Position numbers and translations under genes: made by a program. From assembly GCA_031316315.1 (NCBI GenBank), contig JADBEO010000010.1:1-64000 (forward strand): a stretch of DNA of 64,000 bases, written 5' to 3'. How positions within the stretch are numbered: position 1 is the stretch's first letter; each line of letters begins with the position of its first letter. This DNA is from Chelatococcus sambhunathii. GTDB lineage: Bacteria > Pseudomonadota > Alphaproteobacteria > Rhizobiales > Methylopilaceae. This document shows, in pieces, positions 25,709-34,865 of this stretch. The notes below the pieces were generated by a model. It was not told the DNA's origin. It ran no database searches and saw only the letters and a list, made by a program, of their open reading frames with translations.

Positions 25709-27985
25709 ATGGACGCCCGCAATCCCCAGACCGAACCGCTCCGCGTCACGCGCCTCGTCGCCCGCGGCGGCGAGCCGCTCGTCTTCGACCTCGCGGCCGG
25801 CGACCGGTGCCGCATCGTCGACCCGGAAGGCCGGCAGGCGGGCCTGCTGCTCGTATCAAGCCAAGACGCCCTAGGCGCCGCCCTCCCCGCTCTGGCGGAG
25901 GACGCCGACGGCCGCGCCGCAGCGAGCGCCGCGCTCGCTGCGCGAGGCGCCGACCCGTCGCTTTTCCGGGGCTTCCGCGTGCTGTCCGAAGACGGCGCGC
26001 CGGGCGCGGCCGTCGATTTCGAGGTTGCGGGCGACGTCGCCTGCGCGTTGCTGCCCGACGGCTCCGACATGGCGCCGGACGAGCAGACGCCGCCGACCGA
26101 GCTCACCGTCGAGATCGAGAGCTCCGGACCCGCGCGCGGCGTTGCCCCGGCGCCGCTCGCCGCGCCCAAGCTCGACCTCAGGGTCAAGGCCGCAACGGCG
26201 GAGGCGTACCGGGTCAAGGCCGGCGACTACATACAGATCATCGACGTCGACGGCCGCCAGTGCTCCGACTTCCTGGCCTTCGACGCTGCGGCGCTCGAAA
26301 AGGGCGAGGAGTTCGGGCTGGACCCGACGGTCACCCGCACGCTGATGGCGACCGCGAACCCCGGCCCAGGCCTGCATTCGAAGTATTTCGACGCACGGCT
26401 GAAGCCGCTGGTCGAGATCGTCCGCGACACCGTTGGCCGGCACGACGCCTTCCTGCTCGCCTGCAACTCGAAGTATTACGAGGACCTCGGCTATCCCGGC
26501 CACGACAACTGCACGGACAACTTCAACCGCACGCTCGCGCCCTACGGGGTGAAGCCGAAGGCGGGCTGGCCGGCGATCAATTTCTTCTACAACACCACTG
26601 TCGGAGCGGACGACAGCATCACCATGGACGAGCCGTGGTCGCGGCCGGGGGACTACGTGCTGCTGCGTGCGCTCACCGACCTCGTCTGCGCCTCCTCCTC
26701 CTGCGCCGACGACGTCGACCCGGCGAACGGCTGGTCGCCGACCGACATCCATGTCCGCGTCTATGACGCCTCGGAAAGCTTCTCGCGTGGGATCGCGCAC
26801 CGCATGACGCCCGACTCTGAGCCTCGCCTGACCCGCGAGAGCGGCTTCCATCCGCGCACCTCCGCGCTCACCCGCAAGTTCGTCGAGTATCGCGGCTTCT
26901 GGCTCGCCGACTGCTACTCGGACGAGGGCCCGATCGCCGAATACTGGGCCTGCCGCGAGAAGGCGGCGATCATGGACCTGTCAGCGCTGCGCAAGTTCGA
27001 GGTGATCGGCCCCGACGCGGAGGCGCTGATGCAGCTCGCGACGACGCGCGACATGAAGAAGCTCGCCGTCGGCCAGGTGGTCTACACCGCAATGTGCTAC
27101 CCGCATGGCGGCATGATCGACGACGGCACGGTGTTCCGGCTCGCGCCGCAGAACTTCCGCTGGGTCTGCGGCGAGGACTATTGCGGCGTCCACCTGCGCG
27201 ACCTCGCCGCCGAGCACGGTCTCAAGGCCTGGGTGAAGACCTCCACCGACCAGCTCCACAACGTCGCTGTCCAGGGGCCGAAGTCGCGCGAGATCCTGGC
27301 CTCGATCGTTGAGACGCCGCCGCACCAACCGGCAATGAACGAGCTGAAGTGGTTCCGCTTCACGGTCGGCAAGATTTCCGGCGTCCCCGTCGTGATCTCC
27401 CGCACCGGCTACACCGGCGAGCTCGGCTTTGAGGTCTGGTGCCATCCATCGAAAGCGACCGAGGTGTGGGACGCGATCTGGCAGGCCGGTAAGCCGCATG
27501 GCCTCAAGCCGCTCGGCCTCAAGGCGCTCGACATGGTGCGCATCGAGGCGGGCCTTGCGTTCGCCGGCTACGAGTTCTGCGACCAGACCGACCCGTTCGA
27601 GGCCGGCATTGGCTTCGCCGTCCCGAAGGCGAAGACCGATCCCTACATCGGGGCAGAGGCGCTGGCGCGCCGGCGCGAACACCCTTCGAAGAAGCTGGTC
27701 GGGCTCGACGTCTCCGGCGCCGAGGACATCGGCCATAGCGACTGCGTCCATGTCGGCCGCGCGCAGATCGGCGTAGTGACGAGCGCGACGCGGTCGCCGA
27801 TCCTCGGCAAGACCATCGCGCTCGCCCGGCTCGACGTCGCCTACGGGGAACTCGGAACGCGGGTAGAGATCGGCAAGCTGGACGGCCAGCAGAAGCGCAT
27901 TTCCGCGACAGTCGTCGCCTTCCCGCATTACGATCCGACCAAGTCGCGCGTGCGGACGGAGGTCGAGCCGGCGCCGGCCGGCTGA
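25709..27985 (+). CDS. tdm: Trimethylamine N-oxide demethylase (DUF1989 + GcvT)
   Basis: A 758-residue two-domain enzyme that splits TMAO to dimethylamine and formaldehyde. The N-terminal half is a DUF1989-type metal-binding domain (VKAGDYIQIIDVDGRQCSDFL, HDNCTDNFNRTLAPYG, CASSSCADD), whose cysteines match the zinc site described for Methylocella Tdm. The C-terminal half, from about residue 390, is a GcvT-like tetrahydrofolate domain (AAIMDLSALRKFEVIGPDA, ISRTGYTGELGFEVW, LAFAGYEFCDQTDPFEAG). ATG 25709 follows CGGAG; an ATG at 25685 is possible. Residues 1-150 form an extra degenerate DUF1989-like segment. Products feed the dimethylamine monooxygenase upstream. Confidence 0.88.
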   Translation: MDARNPQTEPLRVTRLVARGGEPLVFDLAAGDRCRIVDPEGRQAGLLLVSSQDALGAALPALAEDADGRAAASAALAARGADPSLFRGFRVLSEDGAPGAAVDFEVAGDVACALLPDGSDMAPDEQTPPTELTVEIESSGPARGVAPAPLAAPKLDLRVKAATAEAYRVKAGDYIQIIDVDGRQCSDFLAFDAAALEKGEEFGLDPTVTRTLMATANPGPGLHSKYFDARLKPLVEIVRDTVGRHDAFLLACNSKYYEDLGYPGHDNCTDNFNRTLAPYGVKPKAGWPAINFFYNTTVGADDSITMDEPWSRPGDYVLLRALTDLVCASSSCADDVDPANGWSPTDIHVRVYDASESFSRGIAHRMTPDSEPRLTRESGFHPRTSALTRKFVEYRGFWLADCYSDEGPIAEYWACREKAAIMDLSALRKFEVIGPDAEALMQLATTRDMKKLAVGQVVYTAMCYPHGGMIDDGTVFRLAPQNFRWVCGEDYCGVHLRDLAAEHGLKAWVKTSTDQLHNVAVQGPKSREILASIVETPPHQPAMNELKWFRFTVGKISGVPVVISRTGYTGELGFEVWCHPSKATEVWDAIWQAGKPHGLKPLGLKALDMVRIEAGLAFAGYEFCDQTDPFEAGIGFAVPKAKTDPYIGAEALARRREHPSKKLVGLDVSGAEDIGHSDCVHVGRAQIGVVTSATRSPILGKTIALARLDVAYGELGTRVEIGKLDGQQKRISATVVAFPHYDPTKSRVRTEVEPAPAG

Positions 27986-28639
27986 TCGGGCTCTGGTTCC
28001 GAGGCGCCGATTCCATTCGCGCCGTTTGGCCTGCGTCTTCCGACGAACGATGCCGCAGGAAGAGAGCCGGCCATGAGGACTGCGGGCGTCTGTCTCGTAT
28101 GCCTGCTCTTCCGGCGAGCGCCGCTTCCGCCCTCGCCGCGGGCGCGCGCGAGGTCGTCCCTCTGCACGAGGGATGGCGCTTCCAGTTTGGAGCGGCGGAC
28201 GATCGTCCGGCCCGGCCGGAATTCGACGACGCATTGGGAGACGCGAGGGCGGTCGTTTCGCCCATGCGACCCTCGTCCCGAACGGCTGCCGGATCCTGAC
28301 GGCGCACCTCTTTGCCATCGACGTCCGAGACGTTCTGATGACCGTCAAGGCCGACCGCGTCGCGTCGTCGCTCTGCCGCTTCTCGACGTCGCGCCTTGCG
28401 GGGCTGCTCAAGGGCCTCGAAAGATGTTTGGCGGACCCTCGAGCCGATACCAGGCGTACAGAAGGCAAGAAAAGAGGACTGCCTATCGCAGCGGTCCAAC
28501 GGATCGGCGCGCCGGCCTGGACGGTCGGTCGTCAGCCGCATGCGCAGATGCTCGGGCGGAACGCCGGGGCCTCGCGCCAAGGCAGGACGCCGCGGGGCGA
28601 GACCCTCGCAGAAAAACTCTATGATTTCAAAGGGTTTGA
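27986..28639. other. Decayed region between tdm and tRNA-Thr
   Basis: About 650 bases with no intact gene. Several open frames exist but none gives a recognisable protein except the glycosidase-like fragment at 28073-28299. The remainder (28300-28639) shows nothing identifiable. Confidence 0.5.
28073..28299 (+). pseudogene. Fragment resembling the N-terminus of a secreted GH2 glycosidase
   Basis: The frame from 28099 reads [11 protein letters not shown], a signal-peptide end, followed by EVVPLHEGWRFQFGAADD and RPARPEFDD, which resembles the start of family 2 beta-galactosidases (LDDGWRF...FDD). The hydrophobic signal-peptide start (MRTAGVCLVCLL at 28073) lies in a different frame, so a frameshift near 28095-28100 separates the two. 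The frame ends at TGA 28297-28299 with no catalytic domain. A relic is the best reading, but the match is short. Confidence 0.4.
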
Positions 28640-28714
<75 letters not shown>

Positions 28715-29059
28715 AGGCGCAGGAAATGGCCGCGGCGGGCGCGGGTCCTGAAAGCGCGCGGAACCTGCCATAGCGCCTCCCGCCGCGCAAGCCGCGCTCA
28801 GAAGGAATTTGTCAGGCTTTCCACGACGGACCAACGCCGGGAGACCGCGAACGGACGTCGCCCTCGAACCCATTGAAGCGCTGAGCTTTAGCTCTGCCCG
28901 CGGGGGCGTCATCGCAAGGCAGCCGTGCGGTTCAAGCCGTCGGGGGCACCGCGCGCAGAGGTCGAAAAGGTCGCCGGCCCGAATCTCCTTGCGCCGATCA
29001 CGGCGTTCGCGCACAATAACGCGAACGAACGTTCGCTCTCACTATTGTCGAGTTCCTTC
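28715..29059. other. Intergenic region upstream of TetR-RND operon
   Basis: About 345 bases without a gene. It should contain the tRNA promoter (reverse) and the operon promoter (forward). The only clear element is the operator at 29021-29036. Confidence 0.5.
29021..29036. promoter_or_regulatory. Candidate TetR operator
   Basis: GCGAACGAACGTTCGC has perfect 7-bp arms GCGAACG/CGTTCGC around AA and ends 23 bases before the TetR start codon. Its position suits autorepression of the efflux operon. A second CGTTCGC/GCGAACG pairing with the upstream half (29004-29027) could give an overlapping site. Confidence 0.65.
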
Positions 29060-29692
29060 ATGGACGCCCTGCCCGACGACCGCGGCCCGCGAGAGAAGCG
29101 TCAGGAGGATCAGCGCCGGCGCATCCTCGACGCCGCGATCCGCGCCTTCGCGCACGGCGGCTTCCACGCCACCGGGATGCAGGCGGTCTGCGCCGAGGCA
29201 GGCATGAGCCCCGGCGCGCTCTATCGCTACTTCCCGTCCAAGGAAGCGATCATCGAGGCGATCGTCGAGCGCGACCGCGCCGACATCCCGGCTCAGCTCG
29301 CGCCGCTGCTCGAGGCGGAGAACGTGGTCGACGCGCTGATCGAGAGCGCGCACCAGTTCCTCGTGGGCAACCTGAAGCCGGAGAGCCTTCCGCTGTTTCC
29401 GGAGCTGTTCGCCGAGGCGATCCGCAATCCGGCCGTGCGCAGGATCATGACGGGCTGCGACGAGGAGGTGGGCGAGATCATCGTGCGCGTCGTCGAGCGC
29501 GGCATGGCGAAGGGGCAGATCGATCCCTCGCTGGACGCTCGCGAGGCGGTGCGTTTTCTGATGGCCGCGACCGACGGGGTGCTGATGCGCCTTCTGATGG
29601 AGCCCGGCGCCGAACTCGAGGGTCTGATGCCGATGTATGAGCGCTCGGTGCGCCGCTTCCTTGCGCCCGTCGCCGCGGAGGCCGGCCGATGA
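29060..29692 (+). CDS. TetR/AcrR family repressor of the adjacent RND pump
   Basis: A 210-residue repressor with an N-terminal helix-turn-helix (about 19-65: RRRILDAAIRAFAHGGFHAT, then VCAEAGMSPGALYRYFPSKE) and an all-helical ligand domain (ALIESAHQFLVGNL, FPELFAEAIRNPAVRRIM). ATG 29060 was chosen because it gives a normal TetR N-terminus and lies just after the operator; the open frame runs 45 codons further upstream. The stop overlaps the adaptor start (ATGA), so it most likely autoregulates the whole operon. The ligand is unknown. Confidence 0.88.
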   Translation: MDALPDDRGPREKRQEDQRRRILDAAIRAFAHGGFHATGMQAVCAEAGMSPGALYRYFPSKEAIIEAIVERDRADIPAQLAPLLEAENVVDALIESAHQFLVGNLKPESLPLFPELFAEAIRNPAVRRIMTGCDEEVGEIIVRVVERGMAKGQIDPSLDAREAVRFLMAATDGVLMRLLMEPGAELEGLMPMYERSVRRFLAPVAAEAGR

Positions 29693-31017
29693 GCCCGCGC
29701 GGCCAGACGCCGGCGGCGGTGGCCAAGTCGATGAAGAAGCGGCGGCGCTGGCCCTATGTCGCCGTCGTGCTGCTCGCGCTCGGCGTCGCGGCCTATGCGT
29801 TCCGCGCTGAGATCGGGCTGAAGCTCGCCGCCCTGCAGGCCGGCCACGCCGAAGCCGCCGCGCCCGCCGCCTCCATGGCCGCGGCGGAGCCCAGGCTACC
29901 GACGATCACCGTGGCGCAGGCGATCCGCCGCGAGATCGCCGAGACGCTCGTCACCACCGGCACGCTCGTCGCGCGCGACGAGATCCTGGTCGGCGCGCAG
30001 ATCGACGGCCTGAGGCTCGAGGGCTACCTCGTCGAGGTCGGCGACCATGTCGAGAAGGGCCAGACGCTGGCGCGCCTCGACCGCGACATGCTGGAGACCC
30101 AGGCGCTTCAGAACGCCTCCCAGATCGCCCGCGCCGACGCCGCTGTCGCGCAGGTGAAGGCCGCGATCGCCGAGGCCGAGGCGAACGTCGTCGAGGCGGA
30201 CGCGGCGCTCGCGCGCGCGGTCGCGCTCAAGAAGACCGGCAACGCGACCGAGGAGACGCTAATCTCCCGCCAGTCGGCCTCGCGCATCGCCGCGGCGCGG
30301 GTCGAGGCCCAGAAGCAGAACCTGAAGGTCGCGGAGTCCGAGCAGCGCCTCGCCGAGGCGCAGCGCCGCGAGATCGAGCTTCGTCTGGCGCGCACCGAGG
30401 TGAAGGCGCCGGCGGCGGGCGTCGTCGCCCGGCGCACCGCGCAGGTCGGCCAGATCGTCGGCATGGCCGGCGAGCCGCTGTTCAAGATCGTGCGCGACGG
30501 CGCGATCGAGCTCGAGGCGGAAGCGACCGAGACGCGGCTGCACGCCGTCTCGATCGGCCAGAAGGCGCAGGTGGAGGTAGCCGGTTTCGAGGAGCCCGTA
30601 GAAGGCGTGGTGCGGCTTGTCGAACCGACTGTCGACCGCGACAGCCGGCTCGGCCGGGTGAAGATCGCGCTGCCGGCCGGCAAGGGCCTGAGGCCGGGCC
30701 TGTTCGCGCGCGGACGTATCGAGACCGCGCGCCGCGACGGTGTCGTCGTCCCGCAATCGGCGCTGCTCTATGGCGCCGCCGGCACGCGCGTGCAGGTCGT
30801 CGAGGACGGTCGCGTGATCGACCGGCCAGTGAAGACCGGCCTCGCCGACGATGTCGGCGTCGAGATCCTCGACGGGCTGAACGGCGGTGAGGAGGTGGTG
30901 GCGCGCGCCGGCGGCTTCCTGCGCGACGGCGACCGCATCAGCGCTGTCAAGATCCCGACGGCGCAGGCGGAGGCCGAGAGCGCCCGGGCCGTCTCGGGCG
31001 GAGCGGGAGCGAACTGA
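29689..31017 (+). CDS. RND efflux periplasmic adaptor subunit (membrane fusion protein)
   Basis: A 442-residue HlyD/AcrA-type adaptor. A basic start and one hydrophobic anchor (WPYVAVVLLALGVAAYAF, about 20-37) are followed by a biotinyl-lipoyl-like segment (GYLVEVGDHVEKGQTLARLD), a long alanine- and glutamate-rich coiled coil (about 145-235), VKAPAAGVVARRTAQVGQ and the C-terminal beta-barrel. It links the inner-membrane pump encoded next to an outer-membrane channel, which is not encoded here. It overlaps the TetR gene by four bases and the pump gene by one. Confidence 0.9.
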   Translation: MSPRGQTPAAVAKSMKKRRRWPYVAVVLLALGVAAYAFRAEIGLKLAALQAGHAEAAAPAASMAAAEPRLPTITVAQAIRREIAETLVTTGTLVARDEILVGAQIDGLRLEGYLVEVGDHVEKGQTLARLDRDMLETQALQNASQIARADAAVAQVKAAIAEAEANVVEADAALARAVALKKTGNATEETLISRQSASRIAAARVEAQKQNLKVAESEQRLAEAQRREIELRLARTEVKAPAAGVVARRTAQVGQIVGMAGEPLFKIVRDGAIELEAEATETRLHAVSIGQKAQVEVAGFEEPVEGVVRLVEPTVDRDSRLGRVKIALPAGKGLRPGLFARGRIETARRDGVVVPQSALLYGAAGTRVQVVEDGRVIDRPVKTGLADDVGVEILDGLNGGEEVVARAGGFLRDGDRISAVKIPTAQAEAESARAVSGGAGAN

Positions 31018-34000
31018 TGGCGCTCAACGTCTCCGCCTGGGCGATCCGAAAGCCGATCCCCTCGCTCGTCCTGTTCGTGGTGCTGACCGCGATCGGCCTC
31101 GCGTCCTTCATGACGCTGCCGGTGACGCGCATGCCGAACATCGACCTGCCGCTGGTCTCGGTCACGATCAAGCAGGCGGGCGCCGCCCCGTCCGAACTCG
31201 AAATGCAGGTGACGAAGCGGATCGAGACGTCGGTGGCCGGCCTCTCCGGGGTCAAGCACATCACATCGAACGTCGGCGACGGGGTCTCGGTGACGACGAT
31301 CGAATTCCAGCTCGAGACCTCGGTCGACCGCGCCGTCAACGACGTACGCGACGCGGTGACCAAGATCCGCAGCCAGCTGCCCCAGTCGATCGAGGAGCCG
31401 CTGATCCAGCGCATCGACATCGAGGGCATGGCGATCTCGACATACGCCGCTTCGGCGCCCTCGATGACGCCGGAGGAGCTGTCCTGGTTCATCGACGACC
31501 GCGTCATCCGGCAGCTGCAGGCGGTGCGCGGCGTCGCGCAGGTGAAACGCGAAGGCGGCGTCGATCGGGAGATCCGCGTGTCGCTCGATCCAGCGCGCCT
31601 GCAGGCGCTTGGGATCACTGCGGCGGAAGTGAATCGCCAGCTGCGGGCGACCAATGTCGATCTCGCGGGCGGCCGCGGCGAGGTCGGGACGCAGGAGCAG
31701 TCGATCCGCACCCTCGCCGGCGCGCTCAGCGTGGAGAAGCTCGCGCAATCGCGCATCGTGCTGCCGGGCGGCCGACAGGCGCCGCTCTCCGAGCTGGGCT
31801 CGGTGCGCGACGGCTCGGCCGAACCGCGCATCGCCGCCAAGCTCGACGGCAAGCCGATCGTCGCCTTCGGCGTCTATCGCGCCAAGGGATATTCGGACGT
31901 CGTCGTCTCCAAGGCGGTCGACGAGAAGCTGAAGGAGCTCGAGGCGGCGCGGCCGGACGTCGCGATCACCAAGATCGACACCACGGTGAAGTTCACCGAG
32001 GGCGACTACAAGTCGGCGATGCACACGCTGCTCGAGGGCGCGGCCCTCGCCGTCCTCGTCGTGTTCCTGTTCCTGCGCGACTTTCGCGCGACGCTGATCA
32101 CCGCTCTCGCGATCCCGCTGTCCATCCTGCCGACCTTCTGGGCGATGAGCGCGCTCGGCTTCTCGCTGAACGCGGTCAGCCTGCTCGCGATCACGCTGGT
32201 GACCGGCATCCTGGTCGACGACGCGATCGTCGAGATCGAGAACATCGTCCGGCACATGCGGATGGGGAAGTCGCCCTACCGCGCCGCGATCGAGGCGGCG
32301 GACGAGATCGGGCTCGCGGTAGTCGCGACTACCGCGACGATCATCGCCGTCTTCATGCCGGTCTCCTTCATGGGCGGCATCGCGGGCCAGTACTTCAAGC
32401 AGTTCGGCATCACGGTCGCGATCGCCGTCGCCTTCTCGTTGCTGGTGGCGCGGCTGATCACGCCGCTCTTCGCCGCCTACTTCCTGCGCGACCACGGCGA
32501 GCACGAGGAACGCGACGGGTTCGTCATGCGAACCTACACGCGCGCGCTGGCCTGGTGCGTGAGATGGCGCTTCGTCACCGTGTTCGCGGGCTTCGCGCTG
32601 TTCGCCGGGTCGATCGTGCTGTCAGGCTACCTGCCCTCGGGCTTCCTGCCCGAGAGCGACACCTCGCGCTCGATCCTCAAGATCGAGCTGCCGCCGGGCT
32701 CCCGCCTCGAGCAGGGCGACGCGGTCGCGCAGCGCATCACGCGCATCCTGAAGGACCGCCCGGAGGTCCAGTCGGTCTACGCCACCATCGGCTCGGACAT
32801 GCAGGGCGGCTTTCAGGTCGCGGCGTCGGAGGTGCGCAAGGGCGTGCTCATCATCAACCTGAAGCCGAAGAGCGAGCGCAGCCTCAGCCAGAAGCAGTTC
32901 GAGGCGGCGATGCGCCAAGAACTGGCGAAGATCCCGGACCTGCGCACCAATTTCGGCAACGAGGGCGGTCAGCGCGAATTCGCGATGATCGTCTCCGGGG
33001 CGGACGGCGCGGCGGTCGAGCAGACGGCGGTGAAGCTCGAGAAGGCGGTGCGCGAGAAGATCCCCGGCCTGCTCAACGTCATCTCGACGGCCGCAATCGA
33101 CCGCCCGGAGATCAGGATCGTCCCGAAGCTCGACGAGTCGGCGGAGCTCGGCGTCTCGGTCGCCGACATCGCCGAGACTGTCCGCATCGCGACCATCGGC
33201 GACGTCGCCCAGAACCTCGCCAAGTTCTCCGCGGGCGATCGGCAGGTCGACATCCGCGTCCAGCTCGATCTCGCGGCCCGCGCGGACATGTCGACCTTCG
33301 AGAACCTGCGCGTGCGCCGGGCTGCCGGCGGCAGCGTGCCGCTGACGGCGGTCGCGAACGTCGATCTCGGACAAGGCCCGACCGCGCTCGAACGCTACGA
33401 CCGCGACCGGCGCGTCGCGATCGAGGGCGATCTTGCGCCCGGCTACCCGCTCGGCTCGGCGCTCGAGGCGGTCAAGTCGCTGCCCGAAGCCAAGAACCTT
33501 CCCTCGGGCGTCACTCTGAAGGAGTTCGGCGACGTCGAGATCATGAACGAGGTGTTCCAGGGCTTCGCGATGGCGATGGCGGCCGGCGTGCTGCTGGTCT
33601 TCGCGGTTCTGGTGCTGCTGTTCGCCGACGTCGCCCAGCCGGTCACCATCCTGCTGTCGCTGCCGCTGTCCATCGGCGGCGCGCTTGTTGCGCTGCTGCT
33701 CACGAACGAATCCATCTCGATGCCGGTGGTCATCGGGTTCCTGATGCTGATGGGCATCGTCACCAAGAACGCCATCCTGCTGGTCGATTTCGCGATCGAG
33801 GAGATTGCGCGCGGCGTCGACCGGACGACGGCGCTGATCGAGGCGGGCCGCAAACGCGCCCAGCCGATCGTCATGACGACCGTCGCCATGACCGCCGGCA
33901 TGGTGCCGTCCGCCATGGCGTTCGGCGAGGGCGGATCGTTCCGTGCGCCGATGGCGATCGCGGTGATCGGCGGGCTGATCGCCTCGACCGTGCTCAGCCT

Positions 34001-34151
34001 CGTCTTCGTGCCGGCCGCCTTCACCATCCTCGACGACCTGCGCCGCCTGTTCGTCTGGCTGTTCGGGCGGTTCGTGGGCGAGCGGGACGAGCCGGAGGAC
34101 GAGCAAGAAGCGGCGCCGGCGCGGATCGAGCATCTGCGGGCGGCGGAGTAG
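31017..34151 (+). CDS. RND efflux transporter permease (HAE1-like)
   Basis: A 1044-residue AcrB-type proton antiporter. The N-terminal helix (IPSLVLFVVLTAIGLASF) and MPNIDLPLV, the first large periplasmic loop (about 40-335), the helix 4 proton-relay pair Asp-Asp in TGILVDDAIVEIENI, and the second half with GFLMLMGIVTKNAILLVDF are all present. Full length with no breaks. TGATG couples it to the adaptor. The outer-membrane factor is absent, so a shared TolC-like channel is presumed. Substrates cannot be read; the TetR gene upstream suggests inducible export. Confidence 0.92.
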   Translation: MALNVSAWAIRKPIPSLVLFVVLTAIGLASFMTLPVTRMPNIDLPLVSVTIKQAGAAPSELEMQVTKRIETSVAGLSGVKHITSNVGDGVSVTTIEFQLETSVDRAVNDVRDAVTKIRSQLPQSIEEPLIQRIDIEGMAISTYAASAPSMTPEELSWFIDDRVIRQLQAVRGVAQVKREGGVDREIRVSLDPARLQALGITAAEVNRQLRATNVDLAGGRGEVGTQEQSIRTLAGALSVEKLAQSRIVLPGGRQAPLSELGSVRDGSAEPRIAAKLDGKPIVAFGVYRAKGYSDVVVSKAVDEKLKELEAARPDVAITKIDTTVKFTEGDYKSAMHTLLEGAALAVLVVFLFLRDFRATLITALAIPLSILPTFWAMSALGFSLNAVSLLAITLVTGILVDDAIVEIENIVRHMRMGKSPYRAAIEAADEIGLAVVATTATIIAVFMPVSFMGGIAGQYFKQFGITVAIAVAFSLLVARLITPLFAAYFLRDHGEHEERDGFVMRTYTRALAWCVRWRFVTVFAGFALFAGSIVLSGYLPSGFLPESDTSRSILKIELPPGSRLEQGDAVAQRITRILKDRPEVQSVYATIGSDMQGGFQVAASEVRKGVLIINLKPKSERSLSQKQFEAAMRQELAKIPDLRTNFGNEGGQREFAMIVSGADGAAVEQTAVKLEKAVREKIPGLLNVISTAAIDRPEIRIVPKLDESAELGVSVADIAETVRIATIGDVAQNLAKFSAGDRQVDIRVQLDLAARADMSTFENLRVRRAAGGSVPLTAVANVDLGQGPTALERYDRDRRVAIEGDLAPGYPLGSALEAVKSLPEAKNLPSGVTLKEFGDVEIMNEVFQGFAMAMAAGVLLVFAVLVLLFADVAQPVTILLSLPLSIGGALVALLLTNESISMPVVIGFLMLMGIVTKNAILLVDFAIEEIARGVDRTTALIEAGRKRAQPIVMTTVAMTAGMVPSAMAFGEGGSFRAPMAIAVIGGLIASTVLSLVFVPAAFTILDDLRRLFVWLFGRFVGERDEPEDEQEAAPARIEHLRAAE

Positions 34152-34173
34152 ACGCCCGAGCCGGAGAAACTGA

Positions 34174-34578
34174 TCACGCGGCTTCGATGTCGGTCTCTGG
34201 AAAGTCGCCGCCCTTGTAGAGCAATGGCTGGCGATGAAGGCGCGCGCAGGCGTAGGCGAAGCAGTCGCCGAAATTCAACGCGGCGGGATGGCGGCCTTTG
34301 CCAAACCGGTCAAAAGCCTCGACAGCAAGGTCCCCGGCCTCCGGCGGAACGGCGACGATCCCGACATTGGCGAGCGCCAGATAGTCGTGGACGACCGCCA
34401 GCGCTTCTCGCAGGGGCACGTTCATGATCCGCGCGACCGCAACAGCCGTTTCCCAGATCACCATCGGCGACGTCATGCGGCGTTCGGCGCGCTCGATTCG
34501 GGCGGCGAACACCGGGCCGTCCTCCTCATCGGCGAGTATCGCCGTCAGCGCCGATGCGTCGAGGAACACAAGCGTCAC
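34174..34578 (-). CDS. vapC: VapC-type PIN domain toxin
   Basis: A 134-residue PIN ribonuclease. The four acidic positions are visible: Asp in VFLDASAL, Glu in MVIWETAVA, Asp in NFGDCFAYA and Asp in KGGDFPETD. The start is GTG at 34578, overlapping the antitoxin stop as GTGA, so translation is coupled. Toxins of this family cleave specific RNAs when the antitoxin is degraded. The pair lies convergent to the RND pump gene. Confidence 0.88.
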   Translation of the reverse strand: MTLVFLDASALTAILADEEDGPVFAARIERAERRMTSPMVIWETAVAVARIMNVPLREALAVVHDYLALANVGIVAVPPEAGDLAVEAFDRFGKGRHPAALNFGDCFAYACARLHRQPLLYKGGDFPETDIEAA

Positions 34579-34814
34579 TCGTAAAGGCTGTCGATGAACT
34601 CTTTGTCCGCAGGCGAACCGCCTTGCGGATTTGCCCGCGCCTTGAACTGGCGGACGAATTCGGCCGTCCGCTCGACCAGGTCGGGCTTGTCCCGCTCGCG
34701 TGCGATTTCGTTTTCCAGCGCGATGCGGACGGCTTCCGTCTTGTTCACCTTTTTCAAGCGCATCAGGCGTTCGGCGAGCACGTCGACCGACGGATCTTTG
34801 ACGAACAAGGCCAT
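34575..34814 (-). CDS. vapB: VapB-type antitoxin (Rv0623-like)
   Basis: A 79-residue antitoxin. The N-terminus MALFVKDPSVDVLAERLM, followed by KVNKTEAVRIALENE, is the ribbon-helix-helix type DNA-binding half of Rv0623-like antitoxins; the C-terminal half is the charged toxin-binding tail. ATG 34814 was chosen over a start 12 codons upstream because it gives the standard N-terminus and follows a GGA-rich site. It precedes vapC with a 4-base overlap and probably represses its own promoter. Confidence 0.85.
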   Translation of the reverse strand: MALFVKDPSVDVLAERLMRLKKVNKTEAVRIALENEIARERDKPDLVERTAEFVRQFKARANPQGGSPADKEFIDSLYE

Positions 34815-34865
34815 CGAGATTTCCTCCGAGGATATCCCAATATAGATCATCAGAGCCGAATTGTC

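Noticed and set aside
28300-28639. Open frames after the GH2-like fragment
   Set aside because: Forward and reverse translations show no motif, no good ribosome binding site and no consistent codon bias.
30887-34219. 1110-codon forward frame overlapping the RND pump
   Set aside because: It is the +1 shadow of the pump; composition is Arg/Gly-rich with no membrane segments, while the true frame has all RND motifs.
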